Part shown: piece after piece, positions 55,154-63,417 of the stretch
Layout of the letters: each line of letters begins with the position of its first letter
How positions within the stretch are numbered: the stretch's first letter is position 1
NCBI RefSeq assembly: GCF_002162135.1
Contig: NZ_CP021382.1
Coordinates: 3,160,001 to 3,224,000, forward strand
DNA from: Cellvibrio sp. PSBB006
Lineage (GTDB): Bacteria; Pseudomonadota; Gammaproteobacteria; Pseudomonadales; Cellvibrionaceae
DNA: 64,000 nt
Direction of reading: 5' to 3'
Program-made: the position numbers and the translations under genes
Notes under the pieces: generated by a model
What the model was told of the DNA's origin: nothing
What the model saw: only the letters and a program-made list of their open reading frames with translations
The model's database searches: none

Positions 55154-55417
55154 ATGAAAAAACTCGCTTTTATCGTTGCAGCTTTGATGCTGACCACTAA
55201 TGCGCTGGCGGATGACGCTGCAGCTTATTCAAATCTGACCATTGCAGCAGCAGAAACTGGCAGCACGTTAAGCTGGACCCTGGAAAAGGCTGAGACCACT
55301 GCCGAACAACGTCACACTGACATCCTGGCTGAAAAAACTGATGCATTGAATGAAAAACTCAATGCCAAACTGGAAAAAAGTCTGGAAGAAAAATTTAACA
55401 ACCAATTGGATTACTGA
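55154..55417 (+). CDS. Small exported coiled-coil protein (unrecognised)
   Basis: The 87-residue product has a clear signal peptide (MKKLAFIVAALMLTTNALA), a short neutral stretch, then a charged helix rich in Glu, Lys, Leu and Ala with coiled-coil spacing (LNEKLNAKLEKSLEEKFNNQ). GGAGG stands 8 bases before the ATG. A small soluble periplasmic protein is expected; the function is unknown. It is a monocistronic unit between an unusual hexamer-rich promoter and a terminator, which suggests strongly regulated expression. Confidence 0.75.
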   Translation: MKKLAFIVAALMLTTNALADDAAAYSNLTIAAAETGSTLSWTLEKAETTAEQRHTDILAEKTDALNEKLNAKLEKSLEEKFNNQLDY

Positions 55418-55425
55418 TTTTATTT

Positions 55426-55457
55426 ATCCGGTTTATATCACCACAAACCGGATTTTT
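55426..55457 (+). terminator. Rho-independent terminator after the small exported protein
   Basis: ATCCGGTTT and AAACCGGAT pair over 9 bp around a 10-nt loop, followed by a T tract. It begins 9 bp after the stop codon. Confidence 0.88.
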
Positions 55458-55482
55458 ATTGACCCTTTTTCTCCTCGTGATT

Positions 55483-55537
55483 AACCCTGTGTCGGCACTT
55501 ATTTCCTTTTGTGCAAAAAACACAGGGTTCTTTTTTT
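55483..55537 (+). terminator. Second, longer terminator-like hairpin
   Basis: AACCCTGTG/CACAGGGTT (55483-55491 with 55521-55529), with an inner GCAC/GTGC pairing, is followed by seven T residues. It is 26 bp past the first terminator with no gene in between. It could be a back-up terminator or the 3' end of a short RNA. Confidence 0.6.
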
Positions 55538-55710
55538 ATTCGCATCACAAATTTGACATTTAGTACTTATTAAGTGAGCTACCGCCCTGAAACTCTTCAC
55601 TATTCACCTACACTGTGAACAACTCTTTCGTTGAGGTTGTCGTTAGAGAGACTGGATGTACCAATTTCTGGATCAATCGCTAATCGTTTTTGAATAGCAA
55701 AGGAATTTTT

Positions 55711-55995
55711 ATGGATACTCTGATCTTCTCGCAGTCTGCTATTTTTCGTTTACAACAATTAGGTAGTCATTATTACCATTACAGTGGTGTAAGACATAAA
55801 CTTGCCACACCGGAAGGTATTCTTGATTTGTTGAAAGCCGCTGCGCTTGCACAAGATGCTAACGTCCGTGAATCCTATGACGCATTTGTCATGGAGCTAA
55901 ACAAGCGGCAAATTGAGTCATTATCAGATCGTGGTGTCACCCTGCGTGTACCTTTAAACTTCTCCCGTAACGGAGCGATTCGTAAGGCAAGCTAA
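55711..55995 (+). CDS. Small protein, MDTLIFSQ family, copy 1 (unrecognised)
   Basis: From ATG at 55711 (AAGGAA ribosome site) the product is 94 residues. It is plainly related to the protein at 59410: both begin MDTLIFSQ, then (S/A)A(I/V)F(R/H)LQQL, GxRHKL(A/S)T, a Leu-rich helix, and (F)xMELNxRQ. No known family is recognised and no signal peptide or membrane segment is seen. The 3' end overlaps convergent znuA by 42 bp. Together the two copies flank the zinc uptake genes, but a link with zinc is only positional. Confidence 0.7.
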   Translation: MDTLIFSQSAIFRLQQLGSHYYHYSGVRHKLATPEGILDLLKAAALAQDANVRESYDAFVMELNKRQIESLSDRGVTLRVPLNFSRNGAIRKAS

Positions 55996-56892
55996 AAAAG
56001 TTTGCGCCATCTTTTCTAATAACTCCTTATAAGATGTCACCTGTTCTTCGCCAATAGGATCGAGGATAGCGACTTTTAAATTCAATTCTTGCGCCAGATC
56101 CATAGCAATGCTTACGTCATAATAAGGCTCGGTAAAAAGACATGCGGCACGGCCGTTTAATTTGTTGCGCAATTCATATAAATGTTTTGCACCGGGACGA
56201 CGCTCCGGGGTAAACGTCACATAAGCCAGCTGCTGTAACTCATAACGCTTCACAAAGTGAAGATAGCCTTCGTGGTAAACCGCAAAACCTTTATCTCTCG
56301 CCGGAGCCAATGCCGTCATTAGCTGTCGATCCAGTTCCATGGCCGCTACAGAAAAATTTCTGGCATTGTTCGTGTAAAAAGCTGACGAAGCAGGATCAAT
56401 CTCGCTCAATTTTTTTGCTAATGCTTGCGCAATGACAATGGCATTGCGCGGATCAAGCCAGACATGCGGATCATGCCCATGATGTTGATGGCTGGCCTCA
56501 CCGGGGGACGAATGCGGCTCCTCTTCCGGCCAATACATACCGGGAATATCATAGACAGCGACGCGCTTCTCTGACGCAATATTATTCAAAGGGCGCTGCA
56601 AAAAAGCTTCCAGATTTGGCCCTACCCAAAGCACCAGATCCGCCTGTTGCAGGCGGCGAATATCAGAGACCCGCAACGGATAATCGTGTGGCGAAGCTTT
56701 CACCGGCAGCAAGGTTTCCACGCTAGCTTTATCACCCACAACTTCCCTGGCAATCAGGGCAAGAGGTTTGATGCTGGTCAATACCCTAACGTCAGCAGCA
56801 GCCGTTAATGGGAGCATCAATAATCCCAGCAACTGCAAACAACAAATGCCTGGAAGACATCTCAAAAATATTAATGAACGGGAGTGAAACAT
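55954..56892 (-). CDS. znuA: High-affinity zinc-binding periplasmic protein ZnuA
   Basis: From ATG at 56892 the product is 312 residues. It has a signal peptide (ending LPLTAAA), the cluster 9 binding-protein start VRVLTSIKPLALIAREVVGD, His-rich loop (SHQHHGHDPHVWLDP), and the later metal His in VYHEGYLHF. It delivers Zn2+ to ZnuBC. A TTG at 56943 would add 17 residues but sits next to the Zur-like box, so the ATG is preferred despite a weak ribosome site. It diverges from zur-znuCB, and both transcripts start around the Zur-like palindrome. Confidence 0.92.
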   Translation of the reverse strand: MFHSRSLIFLRCLPGICCLQLLGLLMLPLTAAADVRVLTSIKPLALIAREVVGDKASVETLLPVKASPHDYPLRVSDIRRLQQADLVLWVGPNLEAFLQRPLNNIASEKRVAVYDIPGMYWPEEEPHSSPGEASHQHHGHDPHVWLDPRNAIVIAQALAKKLSEIDPASSAFYTNNARNFSVAAMELDRQLMTALAPARDKGFAVYHEGYLHFVKRYELQQLAYVTFTPERRPGAKHLYELRNKLNGRAACLFTEPYYDVSIAMDLAQELNLKVAILDPIGEEQVTSYKELLEKMAQTFLACLTNRSVTGEV

Positions 56893-56947
56893 AAGAAGCG
56901 CCGGTACCAAACAAAGAGGGAAGATAAAGACTGGTAGTGCCAAAGAC

Positions 56948-56962
56948 TGTTATAGAGTAACA
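56948..56962. promoter_or_regulatory. Zur-like operator between znuA and zur
   Basis: TGTTATAGAGTAACA has arms TGTTA/TAACA with a 5-nt centre, the geometry of the Zur consensus TGTTATANTATAACA. It lies 41 bases before the zur ATG and 56 before that of znuA, so one site can repress both directions. Confidence 0.8.
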
Positions 56963-57002
56963 TACTTGCTTCTCGCCAGCTCACCGGAAATTACGCTTCG
57001 CT

Positions 57003-57506
57003 ATGGAAAAAACGCCTCTGGCTTATAGCCACCACAATCACAATCACTGCATCAAAGACGCCATGTTGTCTGCGCGTCATTTGTGTGAGAGTCGAGGCGT
57101 GCGTCTGACCGCTTTGCGCGAACAGGTGCTTGAGCTGATCTGGCAAAATCACAAACCCCTCGGCGCTTACACACTGATGGATATGCTGGCTTCCGCGTCT
57201 ACGCGGAGAGTAGCGCCGCCAACAGTCTATCGTGCGCTGGATTTTTTACTTGAGCAGGGGCTAGTGCACCGCATCAACGGGCTGAATGCTTTTATCGGTT
57301 GTCCCTCCCCGGAAAAGAAACATCAGAGTCATTTTTTGATTTGCCGTTCATGCGACACGGCTGTTGAGTTAGATAACACTAAATTGACCCAGGATATCCA
57401 ATCATCAGCAAAAGAAGCCGGCTTTATCGTGGAGACTCATTCATTGGAGGTAATGGGCATTTGCCCGGCGTGTGTAAACAAACCACGTAAGGAAAAAGCA
57501 TCGTGA
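57003..57506 (+). CDS. zur: Zinc uptake regulator Zur (Fur family)
   Basis: The 167-residue Fur-family repressor has a winged helix (VRLTALREQVLELIWQ, PPTVYRALDFLLEQGLVHRI), the regulatory-site region (HFLICRSCDTAVEL) and structural zinc Cys pairs CRSC and CPAC. Zn-loaded Zur represses zinc uptake genes. The N-terminus carries an extra His cluster, SHHNHNHC, absent from standard Zur proteins. Stop overlaps the znuC start by 4 bp, giving a zur-znuC-znuB operon. Confidence 0.93.
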   Translation: MEKTPLAYSHHNHNHCIKDAMLSARHLCESRGVRLTALREQVLELIWQNHKPLGAYTLMDMLASASTRRVAPPTVYRALDFLLEQGLVHRINGLNAFIGCPSPEKKHQSHFLICRSCDTAVELDNTKLTQDIQSSAKEAGFIVETHSLEVMGICPACVNKPRKEKAS

Positions 57507-58276
57507 GTGAGCCTTTGATCAGCGCTCGCGGCGTCGGTGTTCGACGGGGCGACCGTTATCTGGTGAAGAATGCCGATCTGACACTCGAAGCAGGCAAAAT
57601 CATTACATTGATCGGCCCCAATGGTGCAGGTAAAACGACCTTGGTGCGCAGTGTCCTCGGCTTAATCAGCATTGATGAGGGCACTATTGTGCGTCGTGCG
57701 GACTTGCGCATCGGCTATATGCCGCAACGACTGAATATTGATGCAAGCCTCCCTTTAAACGTCGCGCGCTTTCTCGCCCTCGGGGGCAAGCCCAAGGTTG
57801 AGCTCTCGGAGATATTGCAATTAACCGGTATTACCCAGTTGCAACAAACACCCATGCAGTCGCTCTCCGGTGGCGAAACCCAACGTGTCTTGCTGGCCCG
57901 GGCTCTTTTGCGCGATCCACAGTTATTAGTCTTGGACGAACCGGTTCAAGGTGTTGACGTAACTGGCCAGTCAGCGCTTTATGGATTGATTAACGAGATA
58001 CGCAAGCGGCGTAAATGCGGCGTATTGCTGGTATCCCACGATCTGCACCTGGTGATGGCCACCACCGATACCGTCATTTGCCTCAACCAGCATGTGTGTT
58101 GTCACGGCCACCCGGAAAAAGTCACCAGCGATCCAGCTTACCTGGCGCTCTTTGGTGATTCACCCAAGCCTCAAGTGGCAATTTATACTCATCACCACGA
58201 TCATCAACACGATGCTCACGGCAACATTATTACCCACCGCCACGGTGCTGATTGCGAGCACGATCACCATGCCTGA
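57503..58276 (+). CDS. znuC: Zinc ABC transporter ATPase ZnuC
   Basis: The 257-residue ATPase has Walker A GPNGAGKTT, signature LSGGETQRVLLARAL and Walker B LLVLDEPVQGVD. The C-terminal 35 residues form a His/Asp-rich tail (THHHDHQHDAHGN, HRHGADCEHDHH) that may bind zinc on the cytoplasmic side. It overlaps zur by 4 bp and znuB by 8 bp. Confidence 0.93.
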   Translation: MSEPLISARGVGVRRGDRYLVKNADLTLEAGKIITLIGPNGAGKTTLVRSVLGLISIDEGTIVRRADLRIGYMPQRLNIDASLPLNVARFLALGGKPKVELSEILQLTGITQLQQTPMQSLSGGETQRVLLARALLRDPQLLVLDEPVQGVDVTGQSALYGLINEIRKRRKCGVLLVSHDLHLVMATTDTVICLNQHVCCHGHPEKVTSDPAYLALFGDSPKPQVAIYTHHHDHQHDAHGNIITHRHGADCEHDHHA

Positions 58277-59054
58277 CTTTTTACTCTATGCGCTGCTATC
58301 CGGTCTTGGTGTAGCTTTAGTGGCGGGTCCACTGGGCTCCTTTGCGGTGTGGCGGCGCATGGCTTACTTTGGCGATACCCTGGCTCACTCGGCATTACTC
58401 GGTGTCACCTTCGGGTTTTTACTGAATATCAATTTAAACCTGGCCGTGGCGGTGGGTTGTTTATTGTTGGCACTGATATTGGTCGCCTTGCAGCAAAATC
58501 GCTTTCTCGCTACAGATACGCTACTGGGTATCTTGTCTCACTCCACCCTGGCGTTGGGACTTGTGACGGTGAGTTTATTCAGCGAGAGTCGCATTGACCT
58601 TTTATCTTATTTGTTTGGCGATATTCTCTCAGCCAATCTGACCGATGTGGTCACCGTCTGGATTGTCTCTGTCCTGGTGCTGGCTGCACTAATAGGGTTG
58701 TGGCGCGCTTTGCTGGCAATTACCGTTCATGAAGAACTGGCCCAGGTTGAGGGTGTGCCGGTAACAGCCGTTCGCACAGCATTGATGCTATTAATGGCGC
58801 TGGTCATCGCCATCGCCATGAAGATCGTGGGCGTACTGTTGATTACCGCCCTGCTGATTATCCCGGCCGCCGCCAGCCGCCGCTTAACCCATACGCCGGA
58901 AGCTATGGCGATACTGGCCAGCCTGCTGGGTTGTCTCTCGGTATGCGGCGGCTTAGCCGCTTCGTTTTTTTGGGATACGCCGGCTGGCCCTTCTATCGTG
59001 TTGTCCGCCACCGCTTTCTTTATTCTGACGTTAACTAAGCAGCGATTGGCTTAG
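58269..59054 (+). CDS. znuB: Zinc ABC transporter permease ZnuB
   Basis: From ATG at 58269 the product is 261 residues with about eight membrane helices, starting MPDFLLYALLSGLGVALVAG. It has the ABC-3 family features GPLGSFAVWRRMAYFGDTLAHSALLG and LLITALLIIPAAASR. It forms the inner-membrane channel with ZnuC. The ATG lies inside the end of znuC (8-bp overlap). Confidence 0.93.
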   Translation: MPDFLLYALLSGLGVALVAGPLGSFAVWRRMAYFGDTLAHSALLGVTFGFLLNINLNLAVAVGCLLLALILVALQQNRFLATDTLLGILSHSTLALGLVTVSLFSESRIDLLSYLFGDILSANLTDVVTVWIVSVLVLAALIGLWRALLAITVHEELAQVEGVPVTAVRTALMLLMALVIAIAMKIVGVLLITALLIIPAAASRRLTHTPEAMAILASLLGCLSVCGGLAASFFWDTPAGPSIVLSATAFFILTLTKQRLA

Positions 59055-59165
59055 CGCTTTTACCCTGTAGGCAATATCTCACAAGATCTACCGCCGTTAG
59101 CCACTGTTTTGCAGTTGTGCTTTGTAGCAAACTGGTAACAATTTAACGCACAAGGATCATGCATC

Positions 59166-59384
59166 ATGGCGGTACTTAACATTGGTGATGAAGCGATTAA
59201 CAGCGAAGAGATTGCCATCAAGGTGCAATCAGATATCACGTTTCTGGCTGATCGACTGAAACTGCTTGAACAACAACGCAACCCGAATCCCGTTGTAGTT
59301 CAAACTTACAAAAATATGCTGGAAAGCCGTCAGGCGGTTCTGGATTGGCTGCTGCAGGACAACAAAAAAGTCAGTAACGGTTGA
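59166..59384 (+). CDS. Small cytoplasmic helical protein (unrecognised)
   Basis: The 72-residue protein is acidic to neutral, mostly helical (EEIAIKVQSDITFLADRLKL, VVVQTYKNMLESRQAVLDWL), with no signal peptide. AAGGAT stands 10 bases before the ATG. It is 25 bp upstream of the second MDTLIFSQ-family gene, so the two may be co-transcribed. No family is recognised. Confidence 0.6.
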   Translation: MAVLNIGDEAINSEEIAIKVQSDITFLADRLKLLEQQRNPNPVVVQTYKNMLESRQAVLDWLLQDNKKVSNG

Positions 59385-59409
59385 TAGGCCCCTTAGGGAA
59401 GGATTTATC

Positions 59410-59691
59410 ATGGACACCTTGATCTTTTCCCAAGCCGCTGTTTTTCATCTGCAACAACTCGCCAACCATCTCCACTATCACACAGGCACGCGTCACAAAC
59501 TCTCCACGACCCAAGGCATCATTAATCTGTTGATTGCTGGTGCCAGCTCCCATGCCCCTGATGTCAAACGCTGCTATACCGCGTTTGCCATGGAGCTAAA
59601 CGAACGCCAACTGAATGCATTGGCCGGCCAGGGCATTCATATCGACCCTTCCGATATCCTCCATCCAAAAAGCGCACAACAAGCCGGCTAA
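59410..59691 (+). CDS. Small protein, MDTLIFSQ family, copy 2 (unrecognised)
   Basis: The 93-residue protein is a diverged relative of the one at 55711 (see there for the shared motifs). GGAAGGA precedes the ATG. The C-terminal tails differ: here it ends DILHPKSAQQAG. The similarity extends over about 75 residues with many substitutions, so the duplication is old or the copies were acquired separately. Confidence 0.7.
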   Translation: MDTLIFSQAAVFHLQQLANHLHYHTGTRHKLSTTQGIINLLIAGASSHAPDVKRCYTAFAMELNERQLNALAGQGIHIDPSDILHPKSAQQAG

Positions 59692-59795
59692 TTAATTTTC
59701 GTCATTTTGTTCGTCATTAAATATTCATCATCCTGTTGCAAAGCCGTCACATGGCTGGGTAAGACTTGGCGCAAACAGCCCGACGGAACAGCACC

Positions 59796-60677
59796 ATGAC
59801 TGCATACCGCCAAGCCTTGCGTAACGACGATATCAACAGCGCCCCACTAACCTCCGCATTGTCCCAACCCCAATCCCGACCGCCCGCAAACCATATCAGT
59901 GCGCGTACTATCTGGATTTCTGATATCCACTTGGGGTATCGCGACTGCAAGGCGGATTATCTGCTGGAGTTTCTCAGCGATATCAAATGCGACACTTTGT
60001 ATCTCGTCGGCGATGTCATTGATCTCTGGGCGCTCAAGCGACGCTTCTGCTGGCCGGCAAAACATTATCAAGTGATGTTGAAATTTTATGAATTAGCCAG
60101 CAAAGGTACCCGAGTCATTTATGTACCCGGTAATCATGATGAACCCATGCGCCATTTTTGCGGCCAGTTATTCGGGCCAATTGAAATTGCGTTGGAACAT
60201 GAATACACCACTGCCGATGGCAAGCGACTGCTGATCATGCACGGCGACGCCATGGATGCGTATATCAACCTCAGTTGGTTGACTCGATTTTGTGGTGACA
60301 TTGCTTACAACTTCTTATTGTTTATCAATCGCTGGGCAAATCGTTTCCGCAAGTGGATGGGTCGCCCCTATTTCTCCCTGGCTGGTCTGATTAAAAGCAA
60401 TATTAAAGGCGCTAAAGCAGCTATTGAAACTTATCAAAATGAGGCTATGGAAGAAGCCCGGCGGCGTGGTTTTGACGGTGTTATTTGCGGACACATTCAT
60501 TATCCGGCGCTGTTTGAAAGGCAAGGGCTTCGCTACGCCAACACCGGTGATTGGATTGAAAACTGCACCGCGCTGGTAGAAGACTATCAGGGCAAGATGC
60601 GTTTATTGCATTACAGCGATCAGATGCAATGGCAGGAAGATTTATCCTGTGAGTTGGTCACCAGCAAAGTGGCTTAA
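59796..60677 (+). CDS. LpxH-like calcineurin-type metallophosphoesterase
   Basis: From ATG at 59796 the product is 293 residues. The five metallophosphoesterase motifs are present: WISDIHLG, GDVIDLW, PGNHDE, MHGD and GHIHYP. The family includes UDP-2,3-diacylglucosamine hydrolases and other phosphatases. Its length and the insert (LTRFCGDIAYNFLLFINRW) are larger than classical LpxH (about 240 residues), so it may be a paralogue with a different substrate. A TTG start at 59766 is possible. Confidence 0.82.
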   Translation: MTAYRQALRNDDINSAPLTSALSQPQSRPPANHISARTIWISDIHLGYRDCKADYLLEFLSDIKCDTLYLVGDVIDLWALKRRFCWPAKHYQVMLKFYELASKGTRVIYVPGNHDEPMRHFCGQLFGPIEIALEHEYTTADGKRLLIMHGDAMDAYINLSWLTRFCGDIAYNFLLFINRWANRFRKWMGRPYFSLAGLIKSNIKGAKAAIETYQNEAMEEARRRGFDGVICGHIHYPALFERQGLRYANTGDWIENCTALVEDYQGKMRLLHYSDQMQWQEDLSCELVTSKVA

Positions 60678-60729
60678 TCAATACCCAATGAAAGTCACTA
60701 GGTAAATATTTTTGTAAAACAGGTGAGCA

Positions 60730-61404
60730 TCAGAAATCAAAGCTGCGTACGATTGATGTATACGTCAGTTGTAATTTGTCCACGGAAAAGGGCGGCTTGA
60801 AAAAACCGTGGTAATCGCCCATAGGGTTTATTAACACAATATTGCCACTGTGATCGACAGTGTAATCTTCTCCCTGCGTCACCTTGGCAAACGCCACATT
60901 TAGTTCATTGGCGAAGCGACGCAATGTCAGAAACTCTCCAGTTACGCCAATAAAATCTTTATTGAAGGCTGCCACGTACTCGTTCAGCACCTCCGGTGTA
61001 TCGCGTGCTGGGTCCAGACTCACCAGAATAACCTGGGTATCTTCAGCAATCTCTTTTGGCAACGTCGGTAAAAGCCGGCTGAGATCCAACAGGGTCAACG
61101 GACAAATATCCGGGCATTGAGTAAAGCCAAAGAATAATAACGACCATTTACCTTGTAAATCTTCCCGCGTAAATGGCTCGCCATGATCATCAATCAATTC
61201 AAAATCACTAAACCGACGCGGCGTGTCAAACAAAATGGCATCCTGAGCGCGCAATTCCATTTGACTCAGGATACGCGGCTTCGTCACCTTGTGAACAATC
61301 AGACCGATAATAGCTGCCACAATCAACAATAAAATGATGACAGTATTGCGTATCCCGCGTTGTCGGCTGGCAAGATCAAAATTTTCGTCCGGTGTATCGG
61401 TCAC
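60730..61404 (-). CDS. SCO1/SenC copper chaperone for cytochrome oxidase
   Basis: The 224-residue protein has one N-terminal membrane helix (about 20-40), then a thioredoxin-fold domain with the copper motif FTQCPDICP and the third ligand His in TVDHSG. SCO proteins load CuA of cytochrome c oxidase. It is 11 bp downstream of the heme O synthase gene, closing an oxidase-maturation operon. Confidence 0.9.
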   Translation of the reverse strand: MTDTPDENFDLASRQRGIRNTVIILLLIVAAIIGLIVHKVTKPRILSQMELRAQDAILFDTPRRFSDFELIDDHGEPFTREDLQGKWSLLFFGFTQCPDICPLTLLDLSRLLPTLPKEIAEDTQVILVSLDPARDTPEVLNEYVAAFNKDFIGVTGEFLTLRRFANELNVAFAKVTQGEDYTVDHSGNIVLINPMGDYHGFFKPPFSVDKLQLTYTSIVRSFDF

Positions 61405-61415
61405 AACGCTACCTA

Positions 61416-62348
61416 CTAAAGATTAAATTCAAGATGTTGCGGCATTGGCAATAGATAGTGGTCTAGCAACATAATGACAAACAACGCCATCAAATAAATA
61501 ATGGAATACTTAAAAGTATCCATTCCCACCGAAGGTTTTTTGCTAAAAATCATAGCGAGCGCCCAATACAAAAAGCCGGCGCCTAATACCAGGGCGCCCA
61601 ATAAATACAACCAGTTAAACATACCTGTGATGTAAGGCAAAACCGTCACGATAATCATGATGATGGTGTACAACAAAATGTGCAGTTTTGTGTAAGCCTC
61701 GCCGTGGGTTACTGGCAGCATCGGAATGTCAGCTTTCGCGTATTCATCTTTGCGATGCACCGCCAAAGCCCAAAAATGCGGCGGTGTCCAGGCGAAGATA
61801 ATCAACACCAGCAACAGCGCATGCCCATGAATTTCGCCGGTAACGGCTGTCCATCCCAATAAAGGCGGCGCAGCACCGGCGAGGCCGCCAATAACGATGT
61901 TTTGCGGAGTAGCGCGTTTTAAAAATAAGGTGTAGATAACGGCATAACCCAGGAGCGAAGCGAGCGTGAGCACAGCTGTCAGTACATTAATAAACACCAC
62001 TAACAACGTCATACCCAGCGCGCCAATCACCAGCGCGAAGAGCGCGGCCTGCATCGGCTCAACACGTCCTTTGGCTACCGGGCGGTTAAAGGTGCGTGCC
62101 ATTTTTTTATCGATGTGTCGATCAACCAGATGATTGACTGCCGCAGCTGAACCCGCACATAAAGCAATACCGAGATTACCGATGATCAATACGTCCAGGG
62201 GCACCATACCGGGCACAGCGAGAAACATGCCGATCAATGAGGTTAGAATCATCAACATGACGACACGCGGTTTGCACAATTCGTAATAGTCGCGCCAATT
62301 GGCGGAAGCGATTGTCTGTGTGGTTTGGCTTTCTGGAACTTTGTTCAT
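61416..62348 (-). CDS. cyoE: Protoheme IX farnesyltransferase (heme O synthase)
   Basis: From ATG at 62348 (GAGGT ribosome site) the product is 310 residues with about nine membrane helices. The prenyltransferase motif [20 protein letters not shown] carries the metal/diphosphate-binding Asp residues, and [18 protein letters not shown] is the typical start. It farnesylates heme B to heme O, the substrate of the heme A synthase encoded directly upstream. Confidence 0.95.
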   Translation of the reverse strand: MNKVPESQTTQTIASANWRDYYELCKPRVVMLMILTSLIGMFLAVPGMVPLDVLIIGNLGIALCAGSAAAVNHLVDRHIDKKMARTFNRPVAKGRVEPMQAALFALVIGALGMTLLVVFINVLTAVLTLASLLGYAVIYTLFLKRATPQNIVIGGLAGAAPPLLGWTAVTGEIHGHALLLVLIIFAWTPPHFWALAVHRKDEYAKADIPMLPVTHGEAYTKLHILLYTIIMIIVTVLPYITGMFNWLYLLGALVLGAGFLYWALAMIFSKKPSVGMDTFKYSIIYLMALFVIMLLDHYLLPMPQHLEFNL

Positions 62349-62377
62349 TTCACTACCTCTGCTCGCGCAGAATCCGG

Positions 62378-63412
62378 TTAACAACTTTTGGCGGTAAACA
62401 AGCGATGCATCAGCGTAACCATCACCAATAAAAGCAAGGCTCCGACAGCATTATGGGCGACTGCAACGGCCAAGGGCAACGATCCCACAATGTTGCTTAT
62501 ACCCAAACTGATTTGTCCGAGTAAGACTAACATTAACAACCAGGCAATGGGTCGAGTGACAAAACTTCCCAGGCGCAGTAATTTCCATGACAGCAGTAAT
62601 ACCAGCATCGTCACGACAATCGCGCCCACCCGATGGGTAACATGAATAGCCGTGCGTGCCTCGTTTTCCAGTAATCCGCCAAGATAATTGGGGCCGATAC
62701 TTTGCGCAAAATTAAAAGCGTGCTCAAAGTCCATGGCCGGCCACCATTCTCCGTGACATGTCGGTAAATCAGTGCAGGCCAGTGCGGCGTAATTGGAACT
62801 GGTCCAACCACCCAAGGCGATCTGGGTAATGACCGCCAGCAAACTCAACAGTGCCAACCACTTTATTCCGGTTAATTGTCGATGCTTGTCGCTGGGTAAT
62901 TGCCAGGTAGTGCCGGCGCAGCGCAAGGTGAATAGCCACAACAGGCTGAGCGTCGCGAAGCCGCCCAAGAGATGTGCGGTGACCACTTGTGGCCACAATT
63001 TCAAGGTCACTGTCCACATGCCGAACAAGCCTTGGATGATGACCAAAAACAATAAACCTAAAGCATGCTTGCGTGGGTAGGATTGGTGCGGTGTCTTCAC
63101 CGACCAACGCCAGGTCGAAATCGTAATGCCCAGAATAATCAGGCCGAGAAAACCGGCAAAGTAACGGTGAACCATCTCCGGCCAGGTTTTATCATGCTCT
63201 ACAGGAAATTCCGGAAAACGCGCTTCGGCACGCGCTACTGCATCATCACTTTTCGGCCAGGTCAGATGTCCATAACAACCCGGCCAATCAGGACAGCCAA
63301 GTCCCGCATCGGATAAGCGTGTGAATGCGCCCAAGACGACAACGACACATGCGATGGCAGTGGCGATCAAACCCCAACGGTATGCACTCGATAATGTATT
63401 GTTATGCCACAC
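62378..63412 (-). CDS. ctaA: Heme A synthase
   Basis: The 344-residue protein has eight membrane helices and the family motifs [52 protein letters not shown] and [11 protein letters not shown] with heme-binding His residues. It oxidises heme O to heme A for aa3-type oxidases. It starts 6 bp past the stop of the thioredoxin-like gene upstream. Confidence 0.94.
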   Translation of the reverse strand: MWHNNTLSSAYRWGLIATAIACVVVVLGAFTRLSDAGLGCPDWPGCYGHLTWPKSDDAVARAEARFPEFPVEHDKTWPEMVHRYFAGFLGLIILGITISTWRWSVKTPHQSYPRKHALGLLFLVIIQGLFGMWTVTLKLWPQVVTAHLLGGFATLSLLWLFTLRCAGTTWQLPSDKHRQLTGIKWLALLSLLAVITQIALGGWTSSNYAALACTDLPTCHGEWWPAMDFEHAFNFAQSIGPNYLGGLLENEARTAIHVTHRVGAIVVTMLVLLLSWKLLRLGSFVTRPIAWLLMLVLLGQISLGISNIVGSLPLAVAVAHNAVGALLLLVMVTLMHRLFTAKSC

Positions 63413-63417
63413 CGGAT

